NCBI GenBank assembly: GCA_947034895.1
Contig: OX344764.1
Coordinates: forward strand, 3,224,001 to 3,288,000
Origin: Rhytidiadelphus loreus
Lineage: Eukaryota; Streptophyta; Bryopsida; Hypnales; Hylocomiaceae
Direction of reading: 5' to 3'
DNA length: 64,000 nucleotides
Below are positions 35,393-46,990 of the stretch, in pieces. How positions within the stretch are numbered: position 1 is the first letter of the stretch; the number at the start of each line of letters is the position of its first letter. The notes under the pieces were generated by a model. The model was not told the origin of the DNA. It did not search any database and saw only the letters and a list, made by a program, of their open reading frames with translations. A program made the position numbers and the translations under genes.

Positions 35393-36620
35393 TCAGTAGC
35401 ACCTTGAATCCGGAATGCCAATCCCCTCACCTTCCACCACATCCAAAAATTCATACGCATGTCCAGTGCGGCGCCTTTGTACCCATTGGGACAATGATTC
35501 GTTGACAACTTCAGGGAATTTTAAGCGAAAAGAAGGAATGTCGGGGCATGCGTGTAAAGCATCCAATAGTGGCCGCAGGTACCGTTTCAAGTATTCCTTG
35601 TCATCTGCCAACGTGTGCATCCACTTCAAATAGAACGGGGTACTCACGATTACATTGGGTTCAGGATTACACTCCACCCTACTGGCCTTACTATCTACAA
35701 TCACAGTATTTGCAGCACAGTAACGAGGCCACAAGGCATACACTAACTCCAATTGCTTCCCACGAGGAGATGGCCTCCCATCTTCCATCTGCAAGTTCTC
35801 ACCCTACGTAGCAGACCATATAAACAGTGGCGCTGCGTGGACACCCTTCAGCTCCCCTAACATTGCTGGCACAACATCATCCATGTACAAGGGACTACCA
35901 GTGCTCCAAAATCCCACAGCGAAAGATTGAAAGCAACGGGTGAGAAAAGACTTCAGCCAGGGCCGAAAAAATATTCTTCGGACAGTAGTGTATGCGCTCC
36001 TACGAATTCGTGGGTGTGGATTACGGGTAGACAGCATACTACTGTCTAACAAGGTACCGTGCACATTGAAGATCACTAATTTGGAGGGCCCACTCTCAAT
36101 GCATACAGGCAGAAGTCCGAGGTCACCGCGTAGCTTCACCTCACTCGATGTACCTTGACGAACGTCGGGAGGAGAAGGTACCTTTTGCGGTGACTGAGCC
36201 GGCTTCTTCAACTTCCTCTCCCCTTGAGATGCCATCGCCGCTCCTTCATCGGTGGCTTGCGACCCTGATTCGTCCTCCGCTGGCTGTTCGGTGATGGCAT
36301 CGCCGGACAAAGGCACGGAAGTTGGAGCCCCAACAGGGATAGAGCGGTCTGCTGAAGGCCCAGCGGTGTCGGACGCCTGTTGCCTCGAATCCCCGACATG
36401 AGGTTCTTCATCTGCTGCAGCAGCCTTCGCTGCCGTCGTCTCTTCTTCACGTCCCACTTCCTTGTCTTCCTCACTTTGCTTGTGTCCGCAGGCGACAGGG
36501 ACTACCAAACTAGCTGCCTCCATTTCCTCCGTTGGCCCAAACGCCCATGCTGCATCCCCACTAGAAGTAACATTCCGTTCAGTAGCTCCAACTGGCTTAA
36601 GGAAGTCCTCACGCTACATG
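35393..36620 (-). pseudogene. FCP1/NIF-like (HAD-type CTD phosphatase) domain inside the CACTA minus-strand gene, catalytic aspartates lost
   Basis: An Ala/Glu/Pro-rich linker precedes a domain resembling NLI-interacting-factor/FCP1 phosphatases: SKLVIFNVHGTLLDSS, FFRPWLKSFLTRCFQSFAVGF, GFWSTGSPLYMDDVV, APLFIWSAT, then ATNTVIVDS-like NTVIVDSKASR and EYLKRYLRPLLDALHACPDI. In active members the first motif is DxDGTL; here it reads NVHGTL, so both the nucleophile and the acid/base aspartate are replaced. A TAG stop interrupts the frame at 35804-35806, and another lies near 36612. The domain sits between the TNPA-like part and a TNP1-like C-terminal part. I infer a captured host domain with a non-catalytic role. 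Confidence 0.68.
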
Positions 36621-36719
36621 ACTTGGAACTCAGGCGGCAAAGGGGGGTTCATGGAAGGGATGGCTTGTTCCGAATCGGACAGGGTGAGTTCGTCTGTTGT
36701 TGCTGTGACATTTGCTACT

Positions 36720-39040
36720 TATGAGCTCCCCGCTCCCTTGCTGGGTCCTCTCCTACCTCTGCGCATGAAATTCAACAACAAGCTGCGCAAATCATCAATA
36801 GCCGCGCTTGTCGCCGTTGCGGTCGCCGATACTTCACCAAATTTGGCATCCATGTCGACACGCAATGTTTGCAATGCCTCCCAACAAGCCAATTCGCCTT
36901 CATCCTACACGTGGTCACAATCATTTCAGAAATTTATACAAGCATGAAAGGCAAGTTACGTGCAATGAAGCCCCCGCGTCATGCATGCAGAGGTTGTTTT
37001 TATTCAAGAATGAATGTGCACGACGAGAAGACCGCGACTTCCACACGTCTGACTTGTGACTTAGACGTCACTGTAACAATACTAAAACAAGACACAAGAG
37101 TGACTACAGCATGACCAAAGAGTGACTATGGCGTGACCAAAGAGTGACTTCATTGCGTCGGATAAATGACTGGGGTGCGGACCTCAACTATAACAACGCC
37201 AACGGATTCCCATTTGACCCAAAACTTTTAGTAGCAAGAAAGACAGCACAATGCTCCGACTATAGCTGAGACAAGGGAACATGTAATTAATTAATACACA
37301 ACGTCTGGCACAAGTAAAACCGCAATTCTACTCCAAGAGTCCAAGGGGGCACAAGAGACTTACACTGCCATCACCTCCAGCTTTGGCCTTGGCTAGTCTA
37401 GCGTGAGATATGTCTGATAAAGTCGGACTACTTTGCCTTCCATCTCTCTGAGAAGCAAGGCAAAGAAAAAGTTAGTGCTCATTGTGCAAAGACACATAAG
37501 TTGGATTCATTTGCATGTACCTAATAAAATATAAGGGAAGTCAAGACTGCCAAAGGCAACATCAAAAGTTTAGCCAGGCTTACCATGGGGGCTTCCTTTG
37601 CGGCTTTACCTCTTCTTCCCATCAGCGCATTGGACTTCACACTCTGTCTGGCAGTAGCCATGGACTGCGCCTTTTTCTTCTGGCCATTTGTGTTCCAATA
37701 ATCCTTCAGGCGTTTCCACTCGTCATCGTCCACGTGAAGAGGAGGGCTATCTTTGCCTTTGAGATAACGGTTCTTCAATCTGAACCTCTCAGACTTAAGG
37801 AATTTCATAACAGCCAGCCTAAATCCAACCATGCTCAAGGGATTGCCGAAGTACTCGAACTCGTTGTCCAAGGCAGACCTCAATTTCTTCAAGCGCTGCG
37901 GTTCATGCTTGGACCATGCTACGACACTCATGTCCAAACATTTTGGGATGAGATCACGCAGCGCCTCGTTCCACGCGTTCTTGCCCTGGCAGTTTGGATT
38001 GACCTCGCCACCTAGCAACACGGACACTCGATTTGGCTTCGCTCTCGTTGTGGCTCGCTTCTTGGTTGCCAAATCGTACTGAGCTTTGCGCTTCCGTCGA
38101 CTGATGCGGGCTTCAGTGTCCTCGGGTAATCCAATCGGTGGCAGTGGATATTGGCCTTCTCATGCTCCAGCAGCTGCTGCGCCTCCTCCTGCTGGCTCGT
38201 AGTGCCCTGGAACCCAATTCAAGGTGGGCGGTGTGGGCATGATGGCTTGGTTCACTGGCGCTGCAGCCATTGTTGTCTGCCTTCTCCTTTTCTTGAACCG
38301 CTTGTCGACGAGTGCCTCCTCCTCCACCCTATGCACGTCGTCCTCCAAGGAGTCTTCCAATTCACGTGACGTTTCTGCCAAACAACCACACACACGACAC
38401 ATTAATCATTCTTCGCCGTAAGGTTGGTCCAAGCAAGTGGACGGCACACATACTCCTCGCAATGGCCTCATCCACTTCGTCAAATGGCCCGACTAGAATG
38501 TGACAGTCCTAAACTTTGCCCGATGCTCTCTCTTGCTAAAGAGAATGGACAATGACGTAATGAAGCCCTCTAAAAAACCCTAAACACGCACCCACAGCAT
38601 GAAAGATGGCGCAGGTAGCCAGATTTTCCTTTACCTGCGGCTCCAGCCTCGTTCTTGGATTGTTGCTCAGCATATGTACAAGCAATGGCTAAATGCAGTA
38701 TACCTGTGGCTATAGCATCGTTGTCGGACCTCGTCGCATCTGACGACGAGGAGTGGGAGCTAATCATGGGGATGTACTCTCGATCTGAGCTCAAGCGCGG
38801 ACTTGTGCGCAAGCTCTCCCTCTGAATTCCGTCTCCACAACCCCGATCGCTTCTCTTCCTTCGCCCTTGGGAAGTGCTTTTCTTCCCTGACGCGTGTGAC
38901 ATTGCCTCGTGGGGTGCACGGTCGTCCTCCCTGCGCCGCCAAACACGGTCATCAGCAGCACATTTTGAAGCGCACGCTCTCACCACTCTCAGAAAACACT
39001 GCAAATGTGACAAAAAAAGACAACAATGGGCTGCCAAACA
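36720..39040 (-). other. Remaining exons and introns of the CACTA minus-strand gene, structure unresolved
   Basis: Between and upstream of the recognised domains there are further likely exons. DNA at about 36955-36725 encodes a helical segment WEALQTLRVDMDAKFGEV, suited to a coiled coil, followed by an Arg-rich tail. DNA at about 38950-38630 encodes a Ser/Arg-rich acidic segment ending before GTAAAG. The intron at about 37.05-37.45 kb holds more AGTGACT phrases. I cannot fix the exon chain. Confidence 0.45.
37521..38402 (-). pseudogene. TNP1/TNPA-like DNA-binding part of the CACTA minus-strand gene
   Basis: Reading frame on the minus strand with the pattern of plant Ptta/En/Spm transposase proteins (Transposase_24 type): NEALRDLIPKCLDM, then EWKRLKDYWNTNGQKKKAQS with SVKSNALMGRRG, the conserved region around W..LK.YW...K. 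The N-terminal part is acidic then basic (VDKRFKKRRRQ). A single in-frame TGA at 38160-38162 lies between AAAAGA and EGQYPLPP; one C-to-T change in CGA would explain it. Likely role: binding the subterminal repeats. Downstream exons continue to about 34.7 kb. Confidence 0.72.
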
Positions 39041-40632
39041 AGGGCAGCACTTCCGGTGACTTCATTGCGCCAGAATTAGTGCAAAGAAGGAACCCGGCGC
39101 ACTGAAACCCTCTTGTAAGTCCTCACATGTGGCCCTAACCTTTATGAAGGTCTTCCCCGTGACTTGTCAACATCTTCTTTGGGACTCTAACGTGATTGTG
39201 AGGAGGCAGCGCTGAAAACAAAAGTGTACAGTATGATTCAATCGCCTCTTAGAAAAAGGTCCATCTTCTTTGAACGCAATGATAAGAAGAAGCTAGGAGC
39301 ACTCGGCTCCACTAAACCCTAAGGCACTTATTTGGAGGGGGGGCCATGCTCGAGTGCAGAGTGCGGGTGAGAAAAGAACGATGCAGCCACTGGAAAAACG
39401 CTCTCACCATTCTTGGGCTGCGGCCTCGCAAGCAGCAGCCTTCTTGCGGACCTCAGCTACATTGCGATCGTAGAGCATCTCATATTCGGACTTCTCTGCC
39501 GGCGGGCTATCCATGGAACTAGGGTTTCTAAGTCTGCTCCACCTCCAACCTGATTTCTAGGACTCGAAAGCTGGTTCTTCCTCACAATAACAAGCCTAAT
39601 GCAACGTTCACCAGACAGACGTCGCCTCTCTCAGAATTGAAACACAATTTGACGTTCACTTCTTGGCAGGGGTGCTCTTCCGAGAACCGCAAGGAGATTG
39701 AGTTTCTCGTTTGCACAGTATTCAATTGCGGCGGAGTGAGGGAAAGGAAGTCCGCCTTCCAAACATTGAGTGCTGAAGGTGGAAGATGGAGGCCAACCCA
39801 TTGATTAGGTCAGCAAAATGGAAGGCGGCTGGACATTAATTTTCGCAATCGCAGGTACTAATCACAGCCAACTCCATTCCAAAACATGCAGTCTTGTTTA
39901 ATCTTGTTCGATTGATTTTGGATTCCGAGCAATCTCCTCCTGATTTGGTGGAGTGCAATCTCGGGTTTAGGAAATTATTGGTGGCCGGTGGCAATGGTGA
40001 CATCCGACTCACTGTGTCTGTGCAGGTGCACCCTAACTAGAGCAGATAGAATTCGGCTGGAAGACAACAACTGCAGCATCCGTGAATAGGGTCTCAAAGT
40101 CGTGCACAAGTCTCCCCCTAGTCATTATTTAGTCATTTTCAAGTAAGAACTTATATTTCTCACTTATATTTTAATTTTTTAGCTAATTTTACTATCTTTA
40201 TTTTGGTTGGGACCTTGGCTTTCTGAAGATGAATCCCCATTTCTGTCATTGTGGCCCATTATTTTTGGATGTGCGCAGTTTTGAAATAGTCAGGCGTGAC
40301 TAGAGCTCTGCCAAATCTTTTGCAACCGCCTTCATGTGCATTATTTGCAACCACTTGACAGAATTCATATTTTAATCATTCAAGTCTTTAGTCTAGTCAC
40401 ATATATGTCATTAACCAGTAAGTCTTTAGTCTAGTCACGTCCATTTTTAGTCACTTCTTAGTCATTCAAGACATGATTAAGTCATTTTGCAGACGGTCTA
40501 GTCACAGGGGAGACATGAAAGAGTCAATTAGAAGTTCGCCTTTCATGAAGAAGGAACGTCAGCTTTGCTGCATAGTTACTAAGGCATGTACAATAGTTCT
40601 TGACAGTGGGGGTCTTTGTACACTTATAGACA

Positions 40633-41408
40633 ATGATACCCAAAAGACTCCCACTGGACGACAGAAGACGACAGGAACTCCGAGACGACCGTCTGTGGAG
40701 CAGAGAGTTGCAAAGGGCCCGAGAGTGCAACGTTAAGAAATTGCATTGCCCATGCACCAACTGCCGGGGGCGTAAGAGACTCAATATACCCAATGTCAGG
40801 GAGCACCTCATCCGCAATGGCAGACACCCTAATTCAAGGACTTGGAGAGGTCTCGGTGCTAGAGATTCTTCAGATGAGGAGTGGGAGGAACAATTTTGGG
40901 GCCTGGTTACCCATGCAGATGCGCCTCCGCCCGTGGACAACACAGTCCATACTCGTGGAATGCTCAATCAAGCCTTCCTACCACCGGAGGAGGACATGTT
41001 TTCCCCGGAGAGAATCCAAGAAGAAGTTGCAGCCGCTTTTGAGACAACAGACTCCATCCATGAAGAATTCATGGAAGTCGGCAATGGGGATGAAGCGCAA
41101 GAGCAGGAACCTCGTGACGACCAACATCCTCCAGACGTGGAAGCTAGCACGGACAATGCTGATGTCCATTTCGATGCGACGGTGATGGACGAGTCTTTGC
41201 AGCCGCTTTACAATGGAGCACAATGCAGCCAACTTGCAGCAACGGTGTTGTTGATGAATCTGTATACCGTGCACGACATCAGCAACCAGTGTGCCAATGA
41301 ACTCTTTAGTTTATTGCATTCTCACGTACTACCGAAAAACAATAGTTTGCCAAAAAGTCACTATGGGGCGAAGACTTTGACAAGTAAGTTGGGGTTGACG
41401 TACACCAT
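40633..41408 (+). pseudogene. TNP2 transposase, first coding part (interrupted by an insertion)
   Basis: Transposase of the CACTA element, which cuts at the ends. The first part holds a transposase-associated zinc-binding segment (LHCPCTNCRGRKRLNI..HLIRNG), an acidic linker, and the start of the TNP2 core (NELFSLLHSHVLPKNNSLPK, AKTLTSKLGLTYT). At 41408 the frame is cut by the 3.4-kb element; the last five bases, ACCAT, are repeated on its far side. If the insert and one ACCAT copy are removed, the codons read Y-T-I-I-H-A-C-E without a break, as expected for TNP2. Confidence 0.85.
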
Positions 41409-44400
41409 TGTCGGAATCCATAATAGCTTAGTACGGACCTTAATAGACTAAGAAAAATTAAAATAGATCAAAATTGAAAAAAATTAGTTTAGGCATAGAC
41501 TAGCGGAAACAAATAAATACTTAGAATTAGTTTAGACTTCGTTCCGGAACCAGTACGGAAGCATGACGGAACTTGACATCCGGGTGGACGGATTCAGGAG
41601 CCGGAACACAGGAACCCGGAACGCAGGCATTAAATTCAGTAGCTTGCGGCGGTAGACTAGGGATACGTTACGGCGTTCCGTAGCCTACGTTCCCGTTACA
41701 GTGAACGTTGGGCGCAGGATTTCTATATAAACCTAGTTCCTCCTCATTTCTCGCCCTCTTTCAGTTGCTCCGCATCTGGCTGATAGTGAGAGAAAGTGTG
41801 GTGAGTTAGGGTTACCGCGATAGGAGAGGTGAGACGGATGGCAGAGGTTAGTACTTGGTATACAGTACCGGCCCGGAAGATTAGTCCGGTATATCCGGAA
41901 GATCCGCTGCACTTACGGCATTTAGAAGACGATTTGGTTGTGCTAGGTTGTGCAAGTCTGCTGAAGAAACCCTGGAACGTCCAGAGTGACCAGGTGCTCC
42001 GGGAGTTGGCGGCAGGTGCTCCGAACCAGTACGACCAGACCGTACGTGGGCATCCGGACCAGTGGATGGAGGAGCTGTGGGCGGAAGTGTACGGGTTCTC
42101 CCAAACCGGAAGCGGATTCGCTGCCCGAACGGACCAGTACCACCAGCACAAGTTCGTGAACCCACCACACGCAAAGGAGGGCTACGCGATCAAGGACTGC
42201 CGGGACGAGAGACACAGGCGGCTGCTCCGGTTTCTGCTACCGATCCTGTACCCGGATAAGAGTTCCCGGGTTACGGTAACCATGGCCAACACGATCTTTG
42301 GGGCGTTTCAGGACCGGGTCGTGAACTGGGGCCGGATCGTGGCGAGCGTGGTGGGGCGCTGCACCGGGAACTTAGCGAAGAACAAGCCGAACCCGCTCAG
42401 CACGTACCTGCTCCATCTGTACCAGCACCGGGAACTGTTGACGGAAGACGAGGCGACGGATTACGAGACCGGGCTCATCATGCTCCAATGCCACTGCTCT
42501 GACGACGAGGAGCAGGAAACGCAGGAGTCTGAGGATGAGGAGGAAGAAGCCAAGCCGGAAGTCAAGCCGGAGATCAAGGAAGAGAAACCGGAACCGGAAC
42601 CGAAGCAGACACAGAGGGAGAAGGAGGAACGGGAGCAGGCGTCGGGAAGCAAAAGACGGAAGTCTACACTTCCGGCTTCCAGAGGTAAATTCCCGGGTCC
42701 CTTTCTCATCTAGGATAAACAGGAGTGGGAAGGACCCCGCTTCTTCGAGTGCGGAGAAGACTGGATCCGGACCGCGAAGGATTACCACGACAGGCTCACG
42801 GAGATCGTACTCCGGTCCGCGGAAGTGGTGAAGTGCGAACCGGAAAACCTGGTGGACGCGCTGAAGGCGTTACCGGCCGAGTCGGAATGGAACGAGATGA
42901 GGACGGAAATCCGGAACCTGAAGATGGAACGGGACGCGCTCAAGGGGAAGCTGATCTGGACGGAAGAAGAGCTGCACCAGTCTCAAGGGGCGACGCAGAA
43001 GGCATACCAAGCGTTCCAGACCTTCCAGAAATGGATGGTCAGTCCGGCGGATCTCTACCACAAGGCGGCACTGTATGACGAGATGCAGAAGACGTCCGCG
43101 GCCCTCACCAACACGAAGATAGTCCGGGTGATGGTGGAGATGTCCGGAAGGATGGAGGCATCGTTGAAGGAGTTCCGGTCCATGATGACGAACATGGATC
43201 CGAACAAGCCACTCGACTTCGGGGGATTTCCGGAAGTTCCGGATGTCATCGCAACTCCGGCAACTCAACCTTCCCCCTCGCCCATCAAACGAACAGGTCA
43301 GTTTGGGTCACTGATCCACATTGTCACTCAAGGGGGGCCTTCATCCGGATTTCTGGGGCAGGATATGCCGGTCCGGAGCAGTTTGGATGCCCGGATCGAC
43401 CTTGTCCAGAATTCGGCACGGACGCATCCGGAGCAGTTCGAGGATATCGAACCACCTCCACCGATGCCCTTACCTACACCGGATCCCATCGAGATATCGG
43501 AGGAGGCGGAAGCAGAGGAACCGGAAGCAGAAGAAGCAGAAGTGGTGGAAGATCCGAAGTCGTTGGAGAAGGCGGACCGGTCTCTCGTCCATACGGACGA
43601 GACGGATTCTGACAGTCCTCCGGTCCGGAAGACGTCAATCATCACCCGGGCGTCCCTCCGTACACCCCAAGGCAAGACCAGCACCCGGGGGCAATTAGGA
43701 TTTGACAGTAGTTCGAAGAAACAGCGGAAGGGAAAGTAGATAGTTAGATTGATAGTGTTTTTAGTTATCTTTTTGTTAGACTTAGAGTTTCGGGTCTCAG
43801 TCAGAACCCGGATTCCGGATTTTCAGGGGTAAGTTTCAGTTAACTTATCCACCCGGACTTTTAGGGCAGTTTAGGATGGTGTTTAGTGGCACTTTCCGCG
43901 GGTTTTACGGCATGTTGTTTTGCTTATAAAAGGAAGGGACCGCTTGTGGTCTTGGATTCCTTTTCTTGCTATTCCTTATTTTGAGCAGTAAATAAATGTG
44001 TGCATTTTTTATTGTCTTTTTACTCATTGCCTTAGTTTTCTTTGTGGGTCCTTGGTTTCCTGTTCTTTGGAAGTTTGAAGGTTTCTTGGGCGCTTGCTTG
44101 AAGGTTTTGGCTACAGAGTAGAGAGGTGGTAAGGAGGAGTCCGGATTCAGGGTTTCCCGGGTCTGTGAACTGTGTGTTGTCCAGGGAAGCAGTTCTAGCG
44201 TGTGTAGGAAGTTGTGTAGAGTCCGACGTTGGTGGTGTGGGTGCGAGTCCGGAAGGCCAGGGAGGGTTCCGTGCGGAGATAAGCAACCGTCTGTGGAAAA
44301 ACCCCGCTCACCCGGAAAGTTCCGTCCGTCTGCAAAACACAAGTTGAAGTGCTAGTACCGGACCCCGTCCCAGTTTCCGGGTAAGTCTTGTATTTGTCGT

Positions 44401-44841
44401 TGTAGCAAGGGGAGTCGGGTTGTATTCTGAGTGACCTGCTTCTGGAGAAATCCGAAGTTGTGAGGGTCAACCAGTTTGTTCCTTGTTTGTGACGGAAAGA
44501 TCTTTGGGTACGTGTCATTAGGAAGTTAGAGTTAGTGAAATACAAGGAGTGGTGTTGTCCTTACCCCTCCGGAAAAGTCAGTGAGGACCCTCTGAAGGTA
44601 AAACAGAGGTATCGAAAACCGTGTGTTAAAGCTACGGATCTGGTGTTTGTGATAATCCAGATCCGGTAGAGAGTCCGGATAGAGATAAAATCCGGTTGGG
44701 GAGTGAAAATTGAAGTAGTTACAATAAACCGGATTAGACGGAATTTAGAACACCCTCTGGGGTTCCCTGGGACGATATTCCGTGTCATCTTGCCATGTTT
44801 TTGTGGTTAAGAGCGCTTACTACAGTATTACGCGTACGACA
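41409..44841 (+). mobile_element. 3.4-kb element without long terminal repeats, inserted in TNP2 (TSD ACCAT)
   Basis: Borders are exact: ACCAT (41404-41408), then TGTCGGAATCC at 41409; ..CGCGTACGACA ends at 44841, followed by ACCAT (44842-44846). The first and last five bases are inverted (TGTCG/CGACA), with a weak longer inverted match (TAATA and TAGTA blocks). I found no long terminal repeat. It is GC-richer than its surroundings and full of CCGGA. A TATA-like TATATAAAC at about 41732 precedes an open frame (41838-43739); 1.1 kb of non-coding DNA follows, with a second TATAAAAGG at about 43924 and AATAAA near 43991. TG..CA ends with a 5-bp duplication suggest an integrase-type enzyme. Confidence 0.82.
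41838..43739 (+). CDS. Reading frame of the 3.4-kb element, one in-frame TAG
   Basis: Starts at ATG 41838 (MAEVSTWYTVPARKISPVYP) and stays open in one frame to 43739, except for a TAG at 42711-42713: 633 codons. The first third is globular (LLRFLLPILYPDKSSRV, NLAKNKPNPLSTYLLHLYQH) and loosely recalls the 'putative plant transposon protein' domain. A Glu/Pro/Lys-rich linker follows, then the TAG, then a coiled-coil-like stretch (ECGEDWIRTAKDYHDRLTEI, MRTEIRNLKMERDALKGKL), then an acidic and basic tail (SSKKQRKGK). No reverse transcriptase, integrase or DDE domain is visible. It could be a Gag-like or accessory protein of a non-autonomous element. Function unknown. Confidence 0.6.
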
Positions 44842-44846
44842 ACCAT

Positions 44847-45847
44847 CATCCACGCATGCGAGCGCGGTTGTGTTCTCTTTCGGGGACCCTATTCTGACGC
44901 TCTCTGTTGTCCTAAATGTGGTGGTTGCCGATACAGAGATGAAGCTAGGCGTTGTTTTCCAGTGAAGGTGCTCCGTCATTTTCCAATCATTCCACGACTA
45001 CAACGAATGTTCCGGAATCCAAGCATATCCAAACTCATGGTGTGGCACACAACAAACCGTAGCAACCAACCTGGAGGAGATGGCCTAGTCAGGCACCCGT
45101 GTGACTCAAGAGCGTGGCAGCACTTTGAGGAGAATGTGGACCCTTCTTTTGCTACAGAGCCTCGAAATGTTCACTTTGCGTTGGCTGCAGACGGAGTGAA
45201 TCCATACAAGCAGAGTAGGTCATCATGGTCAACTTGGCCGGTTATGCTCTTAAATTATAACCTACCTCCATGGTTGAGTACGAAAAAGTTCTTCATTATG
45301 TTGTCTCTTTTGATTTCAGGGAAGGAATCTGTGACATCGGATGCCTTTGATGTATACTTAGAGCCTCTTGTAGAAGAGTTGCTTCAGTTATGGAATGGGG
45401 TTCCAGCATACAATGTCACACAGGAAGTGGGATCAAAGGTTTTTTCATTGAGAGCCATGTTGTTGTGGACCATGCATGATTTTCCGGGCTACGGCACTGT
45501 AGGAGGTTTCTCCCACCAAGGCTTTGCAGCGTGTCCGTGGTGTGGTGACAATTTAGGAGCAGAGCATTCTACTGAGCTTGGTAAATGTACATTTGGTGGG
45601 ACTCGTCGTTGGCTCCCTGAAGGTCATCCCTACTGCCCTACAGGTCGGAGGGAATGAAGGACCATTTCACCGGAAACATGGAAAACCGTCAGAAGCCACG
45701 CACAGTGACAGTTGAGGACCAAATAAGGCACGCTGAAGAATATGAGGCATGGAAGGCTGCTGGATACAGGGACGGTGCTGTACGGGACCCTTCAAAAATC
45801 CATGGCGTAAAGCATCTAAGCATTCTTTACCGCTTGCCATATTGGAA
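44847..45847 (+). pseudogene. TNP2 transposase, core part after the insertion
   Basis: Continues TNP2: HACERGCVLFRGPYSDALCC, CPKCGGCRYRDE, FPVKVLRHFPIIPRLQRMFR, HFALAADGVNPYKQS (core acidic residue), then WTMHDFPGYGTVGGFSHQG and CPWCG. All are family hallmarks. Near 45655 the frame shifts by one base (the TGA at 45655-45657 overlaps the ATG of the next frame), after which the protein continues MKDHFTGN...HLSILYRLPYWK to a donor site GTAAGT at 45848. The shift and the insertion together inactivate it. Confidence 0.82.
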
Positions 45848-46078
45848 GGTAAGTGACCGTGGGCATTAACAAAGGTTGGGCTCGTGCCTCGTAAGCGACT
45901 GTAATGTGACTTACATTTGACTTACACCCCGTCTTTGCGGTCTTTTGAAGTCACGGAAGAGAATTTTGTAAGTCACGGTTTAGTCAAACAGAAATCTAAG
46001 TCATTGGGAATGACTACTATATGACATATCGGTGACTGTCTAGACAGAAACTAACAAGAAGTTTGGCATGGCATGTGT

Positions 46079-46990
46079 GTGGTGGCAGTTGCTTCTGATT
46101 CGGAACACTTTGGACGTAATGCATTGTGAATTGAACCTAGCTAAGAATATATTGAAAACAATAACATGGAAGAAGGATACTGTAAAGGTGAGGCGGGATT
46201 TGCAGAGGCGGAACATTCGGAGGCACTTGTGGCTCACTCCCCATCCCCGGAAGCCAGGAAAGATGGTAAAGCCGCGTGCCTCATACGTGTTAACAGAAGA
46301 GGAGTTTGACAAGTTTGCAAAATGCATTGAGTCTTTGAAGGTGCCTAGTGGATATTCGTCTAACTTGAAGAGGAGCATTCGGAAAAAAAACTTTGGGGGG
46401 TTGAAGTCCCATGATTACCACATTCTAATGCAGCAAATCATGCCACTTGCTGTTCGAGGGTTGATGGAACCTGGTCCTCGTATGGCGGTCCAACGCATCT
46501 GCAAGGTATTTCAACGTCTATGCACAAAGGCTTACAACCCCTTGGACTTTCCCTCATTGGAAGCAGATGTGGCCGAAACCATGGCGTTGTTGGAGATTGA
46601 GTTTCCCCCATCGTTTTTTGACGTGATGACGCATCTTCCATATCATTTGGCAAAGGAGCTCGACTTGTGCGGTCCAGTAACTGCGAGGTGGATGTACCCA
46701 GTGGAACGTTACATGAAAGTATTGAAGGGATATGTGCGGAACATGGCCCGTCCAGAGGCGTGCATGGCGGAAGGTTATTTGCAGGACGAGTGCATCGGAT
46801 TTATAATGGAATACTTCCAAGGTTTTGAGGGCACTACAAGACGAGTGTGGGATGAGGACGAAGAAATAGGAGATGCTGAGGAAGTCTTGCAGGGGGGTGG
46901 AAGGCCATATGTAATGACTCCAGAGATGCGAGACATAGCCCACCAGTACGTCCTGTCAAATTCAACTGCTATGGAGGATCTTGTGGCGTA
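46079..46990 (+). CDS. TNP2 C-terminal part with DUF4218-like region
   Basis: Begins after AG near 46078 with LLLIRNTLDVMHCELNLAKN, the usual continuation of ..LPYWK in TNP2. The DUF4218-type region follows: GGLKSHDYHILMQQIMPLAV, CKVFQRLCTKAYNP, FPPSFFDVMTHLPYHLAKEL, RWMYPVERYMKVLKGYVRNM, ARPEACMAEGY. It ends before GTAAGT at 46991. The intron that follows holds a cluster of AGTGACT phrases. No stops within. Confidence 0.85.

Noticed and set aside
36380..36947. Plus-strand proteins of 114-161 residues in the CACTA element
   Set aside because: They are shadows of the minus-strand Ala/Glu-rich coding region and have no domain resemblance.
42825..43739. Independent second gene in the 3.4-kb element
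   Set aside because: The apparent start is GTG and the frame is continuous with the upstream one apart from a single TAG, so it is treated as one reading frame.
41409..44841. LTR retrotransposon
   Set aside because: TG..CA ends and a 5-bp duplication fit, but the first 400 bp do not recur near the right end, and no reverse transcriptase or integrase is encoded.
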